The notes below the pieces were generated by a model, which searched no databases, was not told where the DNA came from, and worked only from the letters and a program-made list of their open reading frames with translations. A stretch of DNA of 64,000 nucleotides. Source: Pseudogymnoascus destructans (Eukaryota > Ascomycota > Leotiomycetes > Thelebolales > Thelebolaceae). A program made the translations under genes and the position numbers. The DNA is taken from positions 1,054,001 through 1,118,000 of the forward strand of contig NW_020167534.1 in assembly GCF_001641265.1 (NCBI RefSeq), given 5' to 3'. Positions 23,700 to 34,430 of this stretch are shown piece after piece; position 1 is the first letter of the stretch; each line of letters starts with the position of its first letter.

Positions 23700-24334
23700 T
23701 CTGACCTTCATTCCTGGGTGAGACACATTTCCATCGATTAGGCCCACAGCTCCATGATTAAACATCATATCCCACAAACGCCGAACCAATATCATATCCT
23801 TTGCCTGAATTGTCACTCTCTTCACATGAATAGCGAGAAGGTTTGTCACTATAACTGTTAGTATGTCCCTGTCACTATGTTTAAACATCATTCTCTCAAA
23901 TTCTCAAATGAGGAAGCATTCAGCAGCTTCCTGAAGAGCTAGGATAGCAGATTACTGGAAGCGAAGATTGGACTTGAAGTTTTCTGCAATTTCCCTAACA
24001 AGACGCTGGAATGGGAGCTTTGGGATAATTAGGCTAGTATCGAGTTGCTGTCTTCTGATATCGCGGAGAGCCTTGGTGCCTATATGTTTATTAGAGAGTT
24101 CTGGTAATCCTCTGGTAATCCTCTGGTAATCCTCTTACCAGACTTTGTGCGGCGCATGGCCTTCTGAGCATGATTGTTGCTAGCTTGAGATGAGCGAACT
24201 GGAGCTTTTCTTGCTGTGCCCACAGCCTTTTCCTTTCCCTTTCCACCAAGCCCAGAGCCAGCCCGTAATCCAAGTGGCATCCTTGGTGCTGTGCCGCCAG
24301 TTGATCTCCTAGCAGTTTGCTTGGTACGAGCCAT
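23700..24334 (-). pseudogene. Histone H3-like gene carried inside the hAT element
   Basis: Exon 1 (24139-24334) begins MARTKQTARRSTGGTAPR, a canonical H3 tail start, followed by a diverged, longer tail (GLGGKGKEKAVGTARKAPVRSS) ending MRRTKSG. Intron 24080-24138 (GTAAGA donor, CATATAG acceptor) joins this in frame to TKALRDIRRQQLDTSLIIPKLPFQRLVREIAENFKSNLRFQ, the H3 alpha-N and alpha-1 helices. Then TAA (23952-23954) replaces a Ser codon, the alpha-2 helix continues as SAILALQEAAECFLI, a TGA follows, and NLLAIHVKRVTIQAKDMILVRRLW (about 23,765-23,840) is the alpha-3 region. So nearly a full H3 is present, broken by two stops and extra bases before alpha-3. Compared with H3, K4 is kept while K9 is R, K14 is T and K18 is M. 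Confidence 0.85.
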
Positions 24335-24718
24335 TTGCTAATATCAAGGTGAGTTAGTGAAGTAAACACAAGACAAAGAAGTAGATCAAAAGATATGTGT
24401 ACTTACAGTGAGTTTGTAGGAAGAATATTGCAGAAGAAGAGTATAGAAAAGAGGTAGAGGTTGAAAGGTATGTGTTTTATATGAAGGTGCGCGTTGTGGT
24501 GTTGCTTTTGGAACAGTAATTCTTTGTAGGTGAATATTCTTCACGAATATTTTTGTTTGCAACTTTAAAATAACCACGACCTTCCTTGGTTACTCTCCGA
24601 TCTACACATTCTTCTTCCCTTTTGCGCCTTAACCTCTTCACTAGGACTTCAAGTAAGTTTATTATCTTGATTCTATAGCCAGAACTTCTGGCGATCTTCT
24701 GCTAATCACGTGTTTAGT

Positions 24719-27700
24719 ATGGCGAAACGCAAGGCACCTGAAGAACTCTCTGTCATACTGACATTCGTTGCACTCAGTTTGCTATCAAACTCAAGAGCAA
24801 ACTTGGAAATCTCCTCCTCAAACCTACAAGTCAACATACATATCTTGGCTTATCACATCAACAACAGAAGCAATACTACTCAACGATTGCTGCAAACTCT
24901 TCTACTACATCTGTTTATGCTACATACATCACGGCATATCATTTGGACACTCATTGAACAAGTTATTAAGAAAATCTCCTCCTTAAGGGGGTGGGCCAAT
25001 ACTACCACATGGCATATCTCTACCAACTAGAGGCCTAGGAACATGAACGATAGCTCTAGAAGCTTCTACAACCCTCTATGATTCATTACACGTCATCGCT
25101 CCTTAGTTACCCACAAGATTGGTTAAGTTATGACATAATTTGTCTATAGGTACTCTGACCTTGGACCTCCTTTTCACTTCCTATAGGCTAGGAACCCAAG
25201 AGATGGTTCTATGGGATTCTCTTACGTTCACTACATGATTAGCAAGCTAGTTGTGGGTCGCACTTGATTTCTAATACATTTACCAAGCCTGGTTAGTCAT
25301 GGAAAGTCATGGAAAATGAGAGAACTACACTCCTTTGGCATAAATAGGATTGCCCTTTCCTTAAGAAAGGGCAAGCAGACAATACAGTAAATCAACTATC
25401 ACATACTTCCACGTCTTTTCCAAGCTTCCAAGCATTCATCTTGTTACTCCTTGTTTCTGAAAAGTCAGTGAGGTGTTAACCTCTGACTTACCCCTGAGTT
25501 CCCAGACTCAACATTTGTTGCAACTTGTCTGAACTACTTCACTACATCACACACCTGATTGCTGCGTTGTGGAATAGTCTAAGCTACAACCCTTTGGCTC
25601 TGTTTCCTAAGACAGTGTGTTGTCTTAGTAAAATCATCCCTTTCCTTGGGTGGCTAGATTCTCACATCTGGTGCACCCACCATTACATCTATACACAGTT
25701 ATCTCGACTCATAGCTCGTTCCGCTCATTCGAGGATACTGAATGGAAAAGGCTTGCTATCTTACAGAATCCTCACTATCCACTACCCTCAGCAACAACTA
25801 TTCGAAACCTCTTACCAACAAAGCTCACACAAATCGAAGAAGAGATGCTACAAGATGTTGTTCCTGGTTCAAAGATTGCATTATCGCTCGACTGTTGGTC
25901 AAGTGTTACTCGACTTTCGTTTATGGGTGTTATTGCATCGTTTATCGACTGTCATTGGAAAATGCAAGAGGTCTTGATTGGCTTTGAACCTATATATACA
26001 GAGCATACTGGTGCTGAGTTATGTGGAATACTTGAAAAAGTTATCACAAGGCAGCATTTAGAAGGACGAATTATATCCATTACGACTGATAATGCGTCAA
26101 ACAACACTTTGATGATGAGAGATGTGGAAATAATGCTTGATAGTATTGCGGACAATGAGCATTTTATTGGAGGAAAGGTACAACACATACCCTGCCTAGC
26201 TCATGTTATTCAACTTGCCATTAGTGCTCTCCTTGGCCGAATCCAGATTACGCCACAAATCAAGAGATCTTAATGAACTGGGAAGAAGAGAACCAGATGG
26301 AGGGCCTTGCAAAGTTACAAAAAGACAAGGGTACCGGATTTACACTTGGAAAGGTATATATTCTCTTGTTAGTTCTGGTAATCTTCTGGTAGCTTTTTCT
26401 AATATCTCATAGCTCCGGAAGCTCACTATCTTTGTTAATTTAAGTCATACTCGAAGGAACAGGTTTATGACTTTGCAAAGGCAAACATGAACCAGGGTCA
26501 ACCATCTCAGAGACTTCTTCGACTTATTCAAGATGTATCAACTCGATGGGATTCGACATGCCATATGCTTCTGCGAGCACAGCAACTCAAGTCAACAATC
26601 AATCAATATACCCGAGGCGATCATGGTGCTCATATGTTTAGATTGGCGAGGTAGAATGGAAGCACATCGAATACATCATTGATCTTACAAGACCATTCAA
26701 CTTCTTTACAACAAACATTGGATCGTCAGCTGGACCTACTGTCTGCTATACACTCAGAGTATATCAAAAACTCTTATCAACGCTTGAAGGAACTCGGCAC
26801 CGGCTATGGCATAAGACATATCCATGGGTAGCAAAGATGACTTTAGCAATCGATGCTGCAGAGAAGAAGATTAAGAAGTATTATAACAAGCTATACACAA
26901 ATACTGGATCTATCTTCGCATTTGCTAGTATCTTAAATCCTAGTGTGAAGCTCTCACACTTTAACAAAAAGGTTTGCAAGCTTGACTTTTCAATACAAAA
27001 TTGGGAGACAGAGTTTGAACAACAGTTTAAGACTCTTTATAAAGAGCAGTACTCTACAGTGCGAGTTGCGAGTCAATTAGGATTACGAGATGCAGATATG
27101 GATCCATTAGCCTTAGTATTGCAGCAAAGTCAGACATTAAATGGGACTCGGGGCCAGAGAGAGGAATATGTGAATGAGGCTGATCTCTATCTTGATGCTC
27201 GTAAGTTTCTGGTAGTCTTCTAGTAATCTTATTCTAACTTGTATAGCACATGTGTACACAAAGATATTGCTATTTTGGCAACAAAAGGAAGAGCAATTTC
27301 CTGGTCTATCAGCAATGGCTCGTGATATACTTTGTATTCCTGCTGCTGAGTCTGGAGTTGAGCGAGTCTTTAGTGCCGCAAGGGATGTGTGTGGCCATCG
27401 ATGTGACCAATTAATCCTGAGACGATTAAGAGTATTATGCTTGTATATTACTCTCAACAATACAAGAATCGTCAATGTCATCGTGACAAGCTTGCAGATA
27501 TGATGGACGTCGTTGATATGACTGAGGAGCAAGTAGAAGAAGAGTATGAGGCACAACGACAACGGATGTGCAATTCTATTGAGTTACAATATATCAGCGA
27601 TGAAGAAGAACTACGATCAAATACACATATCTGAGAGACATATTCAAAGGTACAATATCCTCCATTTAACCCTCAGCGGCCACAGCAACAGCAAGACTTA

Positions 27701-28054
27701 TCACAAGCTGCACATGAAGAATGACAAATGCGCTACCAACAAGGTGAAGAAAGAGATAGGGCTGACCGTCTTAACAAGACCTTATACGACATCCCAGATG
27801 ACGATATCCTAGATAACGAAGATATAAGAGAAGATGGTAATAATGAGGAGCCTATACTTCCAACTATTCATGAAGATGAAGATAAGGATATGCCGTCCTC
27901 GCCACCAACGCCTATCCAACATGCTCGGAAGACTGGAAGAGATTTACTTGATATCTTTCAAGCTACTCGTCAAGACCCCATAAATACTTTAGGTATTAGT
28001 AGGTCTGGCCGGCCTCATCAAGCAAGGTGGAGAGATGTTCTTAAGCATATATAA
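24719..28054 (+). pseudogene. hAT transposase, interrupted and frameshifted
   Basis: A start at 24719 gives MAKRKAPEEL and is cut at 24750 by the solo LTR. After the LTR the frame 25,690-26,250 shows hAT core features: SLDCWSS, ITTDNASNN, CLAHVIQLA. A frameshift lies near 26,245; then intron 26354-26412, the RWDSTCHMLLRAQQL segment, FASILNPSVKL, intron 27201-27246, and the C-terminal dimerisation domain (FPGLSAMARDILCIPAAESGVERVFSAARD). A hydrophilic acidic tail (27,728-28,054, PSSPPTPIQHARKTGRDLLDIFQATRQDP) follows with stops between. The N-terminal BED zinc finger expected in the family is absent, apparently lost at the LTR. Confidence 0.85.
24751..25687 (-). mobile_element. Solo LTR of the gypsy family also present at 44.6, 48.5 and 55 kb
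   Basis: 937 bp from TGTCATACTGAC to CACCATTACA, the reverse complement of the LTR at 44628-45563 and of the longer LTR type. It carries the TATA and hairpin region (GGCATAAATAGG, then GCCCTTTCCTTAAGAAAGGGC). Flanks CTCTC and TCTAT do not match, so there is no clean target duplication. Confidence 0.88.
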
Positions 28055-28384
28055 TAGATAATAGTGTTCTGATAATCTTCTGATAATCGTGGTACTTAGA
28101 TAGAGGAATATACATGATTCGTTCTCACAGCTTACTAGAGATGGCGAGAGTGATGCTGATAGATGTAATACTTTAACTTAACCATAAAACAGTATTAATC
28201 GTATGAGGGACTGTTCACATGATGCATAAATCTTACACGTGATAGCCGAGTACTCACTGGGTTTTTACAGAGTAACTGAGTATGACCTCACTCACCGAGT
28301 CGAGTAAAAGGTTCAAGCTACTCACCCAGCTGAGTAACCCACTGAGCGAGTGAGCCGAGTATTGAGCGAGTAGTGCGCAGCCTA

Positions 28385-28392
28385 ACTTGGGT
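28385..28392. repeat. Right 8-bp target-site duplication of the hAT element
   Basis: ACTTGGGT, identical to 23050-23057. Confidence 0.9.
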
Positions 28393-28624
28393 GTAGAATG
28401 TATTCACCGGGAGCCTCCTTAGTTCGACGTGTTTCGAAAGACTCAAATCATACCAGCAGAGAGCGCACTGGGGTTTGTAAACAAGAGTAGGTACTCGTGC
28501 CCACCACACCAGAACCGTGCTGCTAACACAGAAATAGATCCAAAAGAGAGAAGTTCTATCGGCTTTTAAATTTCTGGGATTTTTATACTCAGCTATGTAC
28601 AGACGTTTGGGCGGATCTATAAAA

Positions 28625-29144
28625 CTACTTGGAGCCACCTTCATGGCCTGCCTGGTGTGGGTCAACTTTTCCGTGGGCAAATTCTATTAACGCACGTCAG
28701 TTAAAAGATTGAACTGATGCAGATGGTTACAGAACAATACGCACCATGAGTGCCGACACGCTTGTCTTTGCCTCCATCGGCCTTCAAGCCACCATGCTCG
28801 ACCGGTTTGTACTTTCCACTGGTGCTGGAAACTTCGCCGCTGCCAGCAGTACTGGTGGTACCAGCGTGACCTCCGACCTGACCAGCCTGGTGAGGATCTA
28901 CTTTACCATGCGCAAATTCTATTCACAATCAGCAAAAAACAGCTTGCGGGTTTAAAGGAGAAGGGTGTTTAAAATGCTCACGTCCTGTATTCATCCTCTT
29001 ATCAGGAGTGCCGTCCTCCTTGAGGCCATTATGATGACTCGGCTTATATGTCGTATCAGAGCTATTCATTCTCTTATCAGGAGTTCCATCCTCCTTAAGA
29101 CCATGATGATTGCTCGGCCTGTATGTTCCACTTGTAGATGCCAT
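28625..29144 (-). CDS. Small repeat protein with GLKEDGTPDKR and FAHGKVDPHQAG modules
   Basis: Exons 28982-29144, 28745-28918, 28625-28683 give 131 aa. The protein is built from repeats: Y(R/K)PxxHxGLKxDGxxDKR occurs three times and FAHGKVDPHQAG twice, each FAHGKVDPHQAG copy beginning just after an intron in the same phase, so exon duplication is likely. It is highly hydrophilic, rich in Gly, His, Lys and Thr, has no cysteine and no signal peptide, and probably lacks a fold, like LEA-type stress proteins. I recall similar short fungal proteins without assigned function. The donors GTGAGC and GTGCGT were chosen because they keep the repeat intact. The 3' end is about 230 bp from the hAT insertion. 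Confidence 0.75.
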
Positions 29145-30006
29145 AATTCGAACTGTCTGAAGTATACTGTCTTGTATATCACAGCGTTTGTACAGTTACT
29201 GGTAGTGGGATTTCATGGGGATATGAACTCTCGGAGGAAACGTGGTAAACTTTAACCTACGGGCATTTTCATAAGAAATATATATCACGAAGGCAAATAT
29301 TACTCCTAATGAGATCACTGCCAAAGTGCTGAAACCTTGTCGGCGTCATTATGATGCCAAGGTAACTTCTGAGGCTCTATATCACGTGCCTTTCTGTGCT
29401 TCTGTTCGTGGACTAGCTTATTTTTGAAGACGGACCGACTTCTCGACATCCACGCGTATTATCTTACATCTGCACTCGCGCGCAATTCCACTTTTGCCAT
29501 CTTTTCAACCCTCTTCCTGGCATCTTGACCTGCGCTGTCATTCCTAATTTGACGGCAACATATCCTCGAGTGTCACTCTAACCTAACGGCTATTTTCGAC
29601 AATCGCAACTTTCGGTCCGGTCATCTCAGCATTGGTGGAGGATCTAGAGGTTTGACTTTGGGTCTCTCAATCTGCTTTCTTCACAAAGTACCTGAAACCA
29701 CTGTTCATCCATCACTCACCTTCACCTTCACCTGCTCTCCGCCCTCACAGATCCCATCACACACAAGCCTACAGATCCGTCACGGAACCTGGCTGCTTTC
29801 CATCATCGCATCCCCTTCTCAACAGATTCCGTCCAAGCACACGCTCTCTCCCCTCACCCGAGCTCCAGCACCAGCACCAGCACGTTTCCTTTCGAGCATC
29901 CCCACGGTGTACATAATTCGATCAATACAAGACTAATTATTTCCGACCTCCCTTCCGACCGCATCCTGAGCTATTCAAAGATTAACAAGCAGCGAAATCA
30001 ATCAAT
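29145..30006. other. Divergent intergenic region with pyrimidine-rich leader
   Basis: About 860 bp between divergent genes. The half nearest the KH gene is rich in C/T (TCACCTTCACCTTCACC and similar), typical of long fungal 5' leaders. No protein-coding gene supported. Confidence 0.4.
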
Positions 30007-31530
30007 ATGTCTGCCTCACCACCCACCCCCATCCAGTCAGCCAAGCGCCCATTGGAAGATACATCCTCCCCATCTGGCCCCACTGATCAACCAGATGCCA
30101 AACGCCCGGCCCTTGACAAAGTTACGAAGGAAGAAGTCGACGAGTCAGCGGGACAAAAGGCCTTGGGAGATGAGGCGGGTGATGCTAAGGTTGAGGGTGG
30201 TGACTCAACCAATGGCGTTCAAACTGAGTCCAAGGATACACAAGGCGATGTTGTTGTGGGCGATGCGCCAGATGGTACTCGTACTGTTGAAGGTTCTATC
30301 CTATCTACAGGAGATCAAAGTTCATCTGGAAATGCACTCCAGCACGACGAAAGTTCTTGGATCCACATTCGCGCCGTTATATCAAGTGCAGAGGCCGCAA
30401 CTGTCATAGGTAAAGGAGGAGAGAATGTGACACTTATTCGTAAGATGTCTGGCGCCAAATGTACCGTCAGTGACTACCAAAAAGGCGCTGTGGAGAGAAT
30501 CCTCACTGTGAGTGGGGTGGTTGATGCGGCAGCAAAGGTATGTTCCCACCCTTCACCAAACTATTACGCTTCTAACTTAGTATTAGGCGTTCGGCTTGAT
30601 TATCCGCACCTTGAATGGCGAGCCACTTGATCAGCCATCAACCCCACAGTCAAGGACATACCCGCTTCGTCTTCTTGTTCCGCATGTTCTTATCGGCTCA
30701 ATTATTGGGAAGGGTGGCGTCCGAATTAGAGAAATCCAAGAGCAGTCAGGGGCACGACTGAACGCATCGGATGCATGCCTACCTCTTTCGACTGAACGCT
30801 CCGTCGTCGTCCTTGGCGTTGCCGATGCCGTTCATATCGCCACTTATTATGTAGCCAGCACCCTTTTGGAGCAATTGACTGAGCGCTTCGGAGGTCCGAC
30901 AGCTTCAGCATATGCCACTCGTAGCGGAGGCCCAGCTGGAGTGATCCCCGGTGGAATGCAAGTTGTCCCCTATGTTCCACAACCTGCTGGGGGTAACTAC
31001 GGCCACCCGGATAACGTCCGCCACAATGACATCCGATCTCGCCAAACGCCAGCAGCTCAGTACGGACAGCCTTATGCTCAAGGCCCAGGCCCACAGCAAG
31101 GCGGTGCGTCGATGCACTACGGTGGTTCCCCCGCTGCCGGGTATGGTGGTGTAGCACCACAGCAGCCGCAGCAAGTAGGCCATGGAGGCCCAGCGTCTCA
31201 CGCCGGGCCGCCAGCTCAGCCAATGCAAGGTGTTGTCCCAGGCCAACCCTTGACGCAGCAAATCTATATCCCTAATGATATGGTTGGAGCTATCATTGGC
31301 AAGGGTGGTGCCAAGATTAACGAAATACGCCAACTCAGTGGAAGTGTTATCAAAATTAATGAGCCTCAAGATAACAGCAACGAGAGGCTTGTCACGATCA
31401 CGGGGACTGCGGAATGCAACCAGATGGCACTGTATATGCTCTACTCCAGATTAGGTAAGGAATATCTTCCGTTCGGTTGACTGCGATATAAACTAACATG
31501 ATAACAGAGAGCGAAAAACACCGTATTTGA
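30007..31530 (+). CDS. Triple-KH RNA-binding protein (Rnc1/Hek2/PCBP type)
   Basis: Binds single-stranded RNA, probably controlling stability or localisation of mRNAs. Exons 30007-30537, 30587-31454, 31508-31530; 473 aa. The N-terminal ~115 residues are acidic and disordered. KH1 (~118-185) has VIGKGGENVTLIRKMSGAKCTV, KH2 (~218-290) has IIGKGGVRIREIQEQSGARLNAS, and KH3 (~395-465) has IIGKGGAKINEIRQLSGSVIKI; each keeps the GxxG loop. Between KH2 and KH3 is a Gly/Pro/Gln-rich linker. The last exon adds only ESEKHRI. The architecture matches the poly(C)-binding protein family; I do not choose between the yeast names. Confidence 0.92.
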
Positions 31531-32034
31531 GATGTGGTTTAAAATTAAGGGCGGGGAGTGGAAACATTGCTTTATTTTCATTTGGCGCTTCAAACCATGG
31601 GGATAGCATATTATCAGGCGAAATGAGAGTCTTTATTTACCTGGATGGTAGACCCTGGGTTTCGCCATCTGTGTCAAGAGACGCAGACCAGGCTGGGATA
31701 TTTTTGAAATCGCGTGACCTACCTATCTGCTTGAAAACGTGACATGTAAACCACTGTTGGATGAATAGATAGATGCGCTTTCCATGAGCACCAGAGGCTG
31801 CTGCTGCCTATTCAGAAGACTTATCCGTCCGTTTCCACCCAAGGAGCCCATCTGTGTTGTTGACTTGGTTGGCTCCCTGATAAGCGAGTGCTGATATAAG
31901 TTACCCACATATTTGCCTCCCGACCTCAACATCAGCCTCATAGCTCGTTCGTGTCCAGCTTCGAAACAACTATCAAGCATGTATCACTTCTAAAGTAATA
32001 GCCCTCATGACCATTGCTGAAGTTGTTCATCACC
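31531..32034. other. Intergenic region
   Basis: About 500 bp of 3' UTR and promoter between two tandem genes; no gene seen. Confidence 0.4.
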
Positions 32035-33423
32035 ATGCCTCTCGGTATCGAGCGCATCAACGCTCGTCGCCAACAACCTAATGAGCACATCAACTTCATC
32101 AAGCCACTGGATGGCCCAGATAAGGAATTTTCTGAGGACTTTCTCGAGCGCATCGCTGCGAGTTGCAAACCTATAATGCGGTCTAATCATCTTGCCGTGA
32201 TGTCTCTTGAAGAGCATAAATGCAATCCGGAGTTTCTTGGGCGGAATTTCAACGCTGGTGAGGTTATACAGCTTGTCCTGAAGGCACCATCAGGGCACTG
32301 GCTGCCGTTCAAGTTTGTACAAATGGTCATGATGCATGAGCTCGCTCATTGCAAGCAAATGAACCATTCTAAGGCGTTTTGGAAAGTAAAAGACCAATAC
32401 TCGACTGAACTAAAGGCGCTGTGGCAAAAGGGCTACACTGGAGATGGAATGTGGAGTCGTGGACGAACTTTACTAACTGGGCAATACGACCAAGCAAGCT
32501 TGGGGAGTGAGGAAACTTTGCCTGAGCATCTCTGTGGCGGGACTTTCAGATCATCTGGAAAGCGGAAGAGGGCCGCGAAGCCAAAACTCAGCTACAAAGA
32601 ACGGAAAGAAAGAACGATTGCGAAGAAGTTCGGGGTCAACGGTGTCGGTGTCGCTCTAGGCGCGGACGAGGAGACGAAGGCTAAACTTGAGAAGGGGAAA
32701 ACGACAGCCAGCAACCCACGTGTCGCTGGCAGTAGCCGCGGACGAGAATTGAGAGCCATGGCTGCTCTGTCAAGATTTACTACTACGGCAGAAAACGTCA
32801 GTCAGACTAAGGCTGAAGATGAGCTCGTGCAATCCGGGAGCGAGACTGAAAGTGATTGGGAAGCCGGTCTGTCCGGTCCAGAAGAGGCGGCGGATTCTGA
32901 TGGCAAAAAGTTACACGATGGGAAAGGAAGAACATTGATTCGAGTCTGTGACGATGAAGATCCTGACGAAATCAATGTGAAGGATGAGATGTCTGAGCTT
33001 CGAAAGTTCGGGGTGGCCGAAGACAGCAAAAAAACCAACAAATCTCTGGTACCTGTCATGATAGAAGCCGCAACTAAGCCATCAATGTCTCACAGTGAGG
33101 CAAATGAAGGTACCCATAGATCACCAAAACTGGGTCAAGAGCGGCGAGTAAAGCCTTCGATCGGGGTATCCACAGAGACAGCATCAAGAACTCCAGCCTG
33201 CCCTGTCTGTTCAGCGGAACACAGTGTCGGGTCGCCTACATGCATGGTGTGCGCCAATGTCCTCGATCCAAAAATGGTCCTTGATGTCTGGAAATGCCAG
33301 AGCGAGGTTTGTCGGGGGGGTCTATACACGAACGCGGGAGATTATGGTGTTTGTGGACTGTGTGGGGAGAAACCTCGTGACTCAGCCAGACCGTGCACCG
33401 TATACTTTCCTGAGGTCCTATAA
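32035..33423 (+). CDS. WSS1: DNA-dependent metalloprotease of the Wss1/Spartan type (WLM domain)
   Basis: Wss1 proteolyses proteins covalently trapped on DNA. Single exon, 462 aa, start at ATG 32035 (MPLGIERINARRQQPNEHINFIKPL). The WLM domain spans ~1-150, with the zinc-protease motif HELAHCKQMNHSKAF at ~103-117 (HExxH plus third histidine) and the following W. The central region is basic then acidic (SETESDWEAGLSGPEEAADSD). Near the C-terminus there are two zinc-ribbon-like modules: CPVCSAEHSVGSPTCMVC (~385) and WKCQSEVCRGG...YGVCGLCGEKP (~430), RanBP2-type fingers. A SUMO-interacting segment may be present around the acidic region but I cannot assign it firmly. Confidence 0.9.
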   Translation: MPLGIERINARRQQPNEHINFIKPLDGPDKEFSEDFLERIAASCKPIMRSNHLAVMSLEEHKCNPEFLGRNFNAGEVIQLVLKAPSGHWLPFKFVQMVMMHELAHCKQMNHSKAFWKVKDQYSTELKALWQKGYTGDGMWSRGRTLLTGQYDQASLGSEETLPEHLCGGTFRSSGKRKRAAKPKLSYKERKERTIAKKFGVNGVGVALGADEETKAKLEKGKTTASNPRVAGSSRGRELRAMAALSRFTTTAENVSQTKAEDELVQSGSETESDWEAGLSGPEEAADSDGKKLHDGKGRTLIRVCDDEDPDEINVKDEMSELRKFGVAEDSKKTNKSLVPVMIEAATKPSMSHSEANEGTHRSPKLGQERRVKPSIGVSTETASRTPACPVCSAEHSVGSPTCMVCANVLDPKMVLDVWKCQSEVCRGGLYTNAGDYGVCGLCGEKPRDSARPCTVYFPEVL

Positions 33424-34309
33424 TATGCGAAGGGGATACGATACCATACTCGCCGAAAGCACATCCACGATTGGAAAGATGTACGAGGGGCACTGTAAAA
33501 CCCTCCTGTCGGTATCTCTGCGGAGTCCCATGCCAAGTGATGACCTGAATGGTGTTGAGGAGATTTGGGAAATAGCGTAGTACTCAGAGAGGGAATGAAA
33601 TAGATGCTCATCAATATCCTTCTGTAAGGGGCGCGATGTCCCAACTGGTTGAAAAACAATGGTACCAGGAGCGAACAAGAATGGAGTGAGTGACGCCTGG
33701 GCCTGCATGGCCAGCTGGGCTAGGTATAGCTGGATATGTCACACTTTACTACGTAAGTTAGAGTCAGGAGCCATCTCCTGCAGTACCAGGATTGGAGCAG
33801 TCTTTCGACCTAGGGTTATTACGAAGAGAGCCCACACATCCAGAGTTTAGGGAGGGCCCAATGGAATAGCCTGGATTGAAGTTCAATGTTCTAATTGGGG
33901 GGCAATGGAGGTGCGGGCAATTCATTTGCGGGTAATTAGGAACGAATAGACGGGGCAGCCAACTCGCTGGTAGGAGTGCATGTGGCGAACGATTCAGCTT
34001 GAGGGTCACCGAGGACCCGGGTACCACAAGAAGGGGGAAATTCCCCACGATTACTGCACTCGGGAAGGGTGATATAACAATACAGTGGATAAACTTGATG
34101 CGCATGTACATACAGGACTGTAGCATGCCGGCGGGCGGAAAGGGGAGTCCAGAGCAGAGCGCCAGAGCGCAAGAGCCTCTGCATTCTTGGGCAAAAAGCT
34201 GGACCAATACCTAATAATACCTAATATTGGAGGCAGGCACTCTAACGTCACAACTCGCTTCCGATGACCAATTTGAGCTGGCTGGGCCATCACCGCTTCA
34301 CGACACAGT

Positions 34310-34430
34310 TATAGCAGAGTAGAGTGGAGTACAGGTAGAGTTAGTAAGTTAGTACAGTAGAACAGAGTATAGTTTGAGTAATAGTTTGAGTATAGTTTGA
34401 GTATAGTTTGGGTACAGTATTGAGTACGAT
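34310..34430. repeat. Tandem repeat, TTGAGTATAGT units
   Basis: Degenerate repeats of GAGTATAGTTT and related AGTA words, about 120 bp. Confidence 0.7.

Larger units (their letters stand above)
23058..28384 (+). mobile_element. hAT-family DNA transposon, 5.3 kb, decayed
   Basis: Termini are perfect 13-bp inverted repeats (TAGGCTGCGCACT at 23058-23070 and its complement at 28372-28384) flanked by an exact 8-bp duplication. Just inside each end lie subterminal runs of ACTCACCCAGCTGAGTAAC-like words (23,075-23,180 and 28,255-28,370) that would bind transposase. Cargo: a broken hAT transposase on the plus strand, a histone H3-like pseudogene on the minus strand, and a solo LTR (24751-25687). Without the LTR the element would be about 4.4 kb. 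Stops and a frameshift make this copy inactive on its own. Confidence 0.92.
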
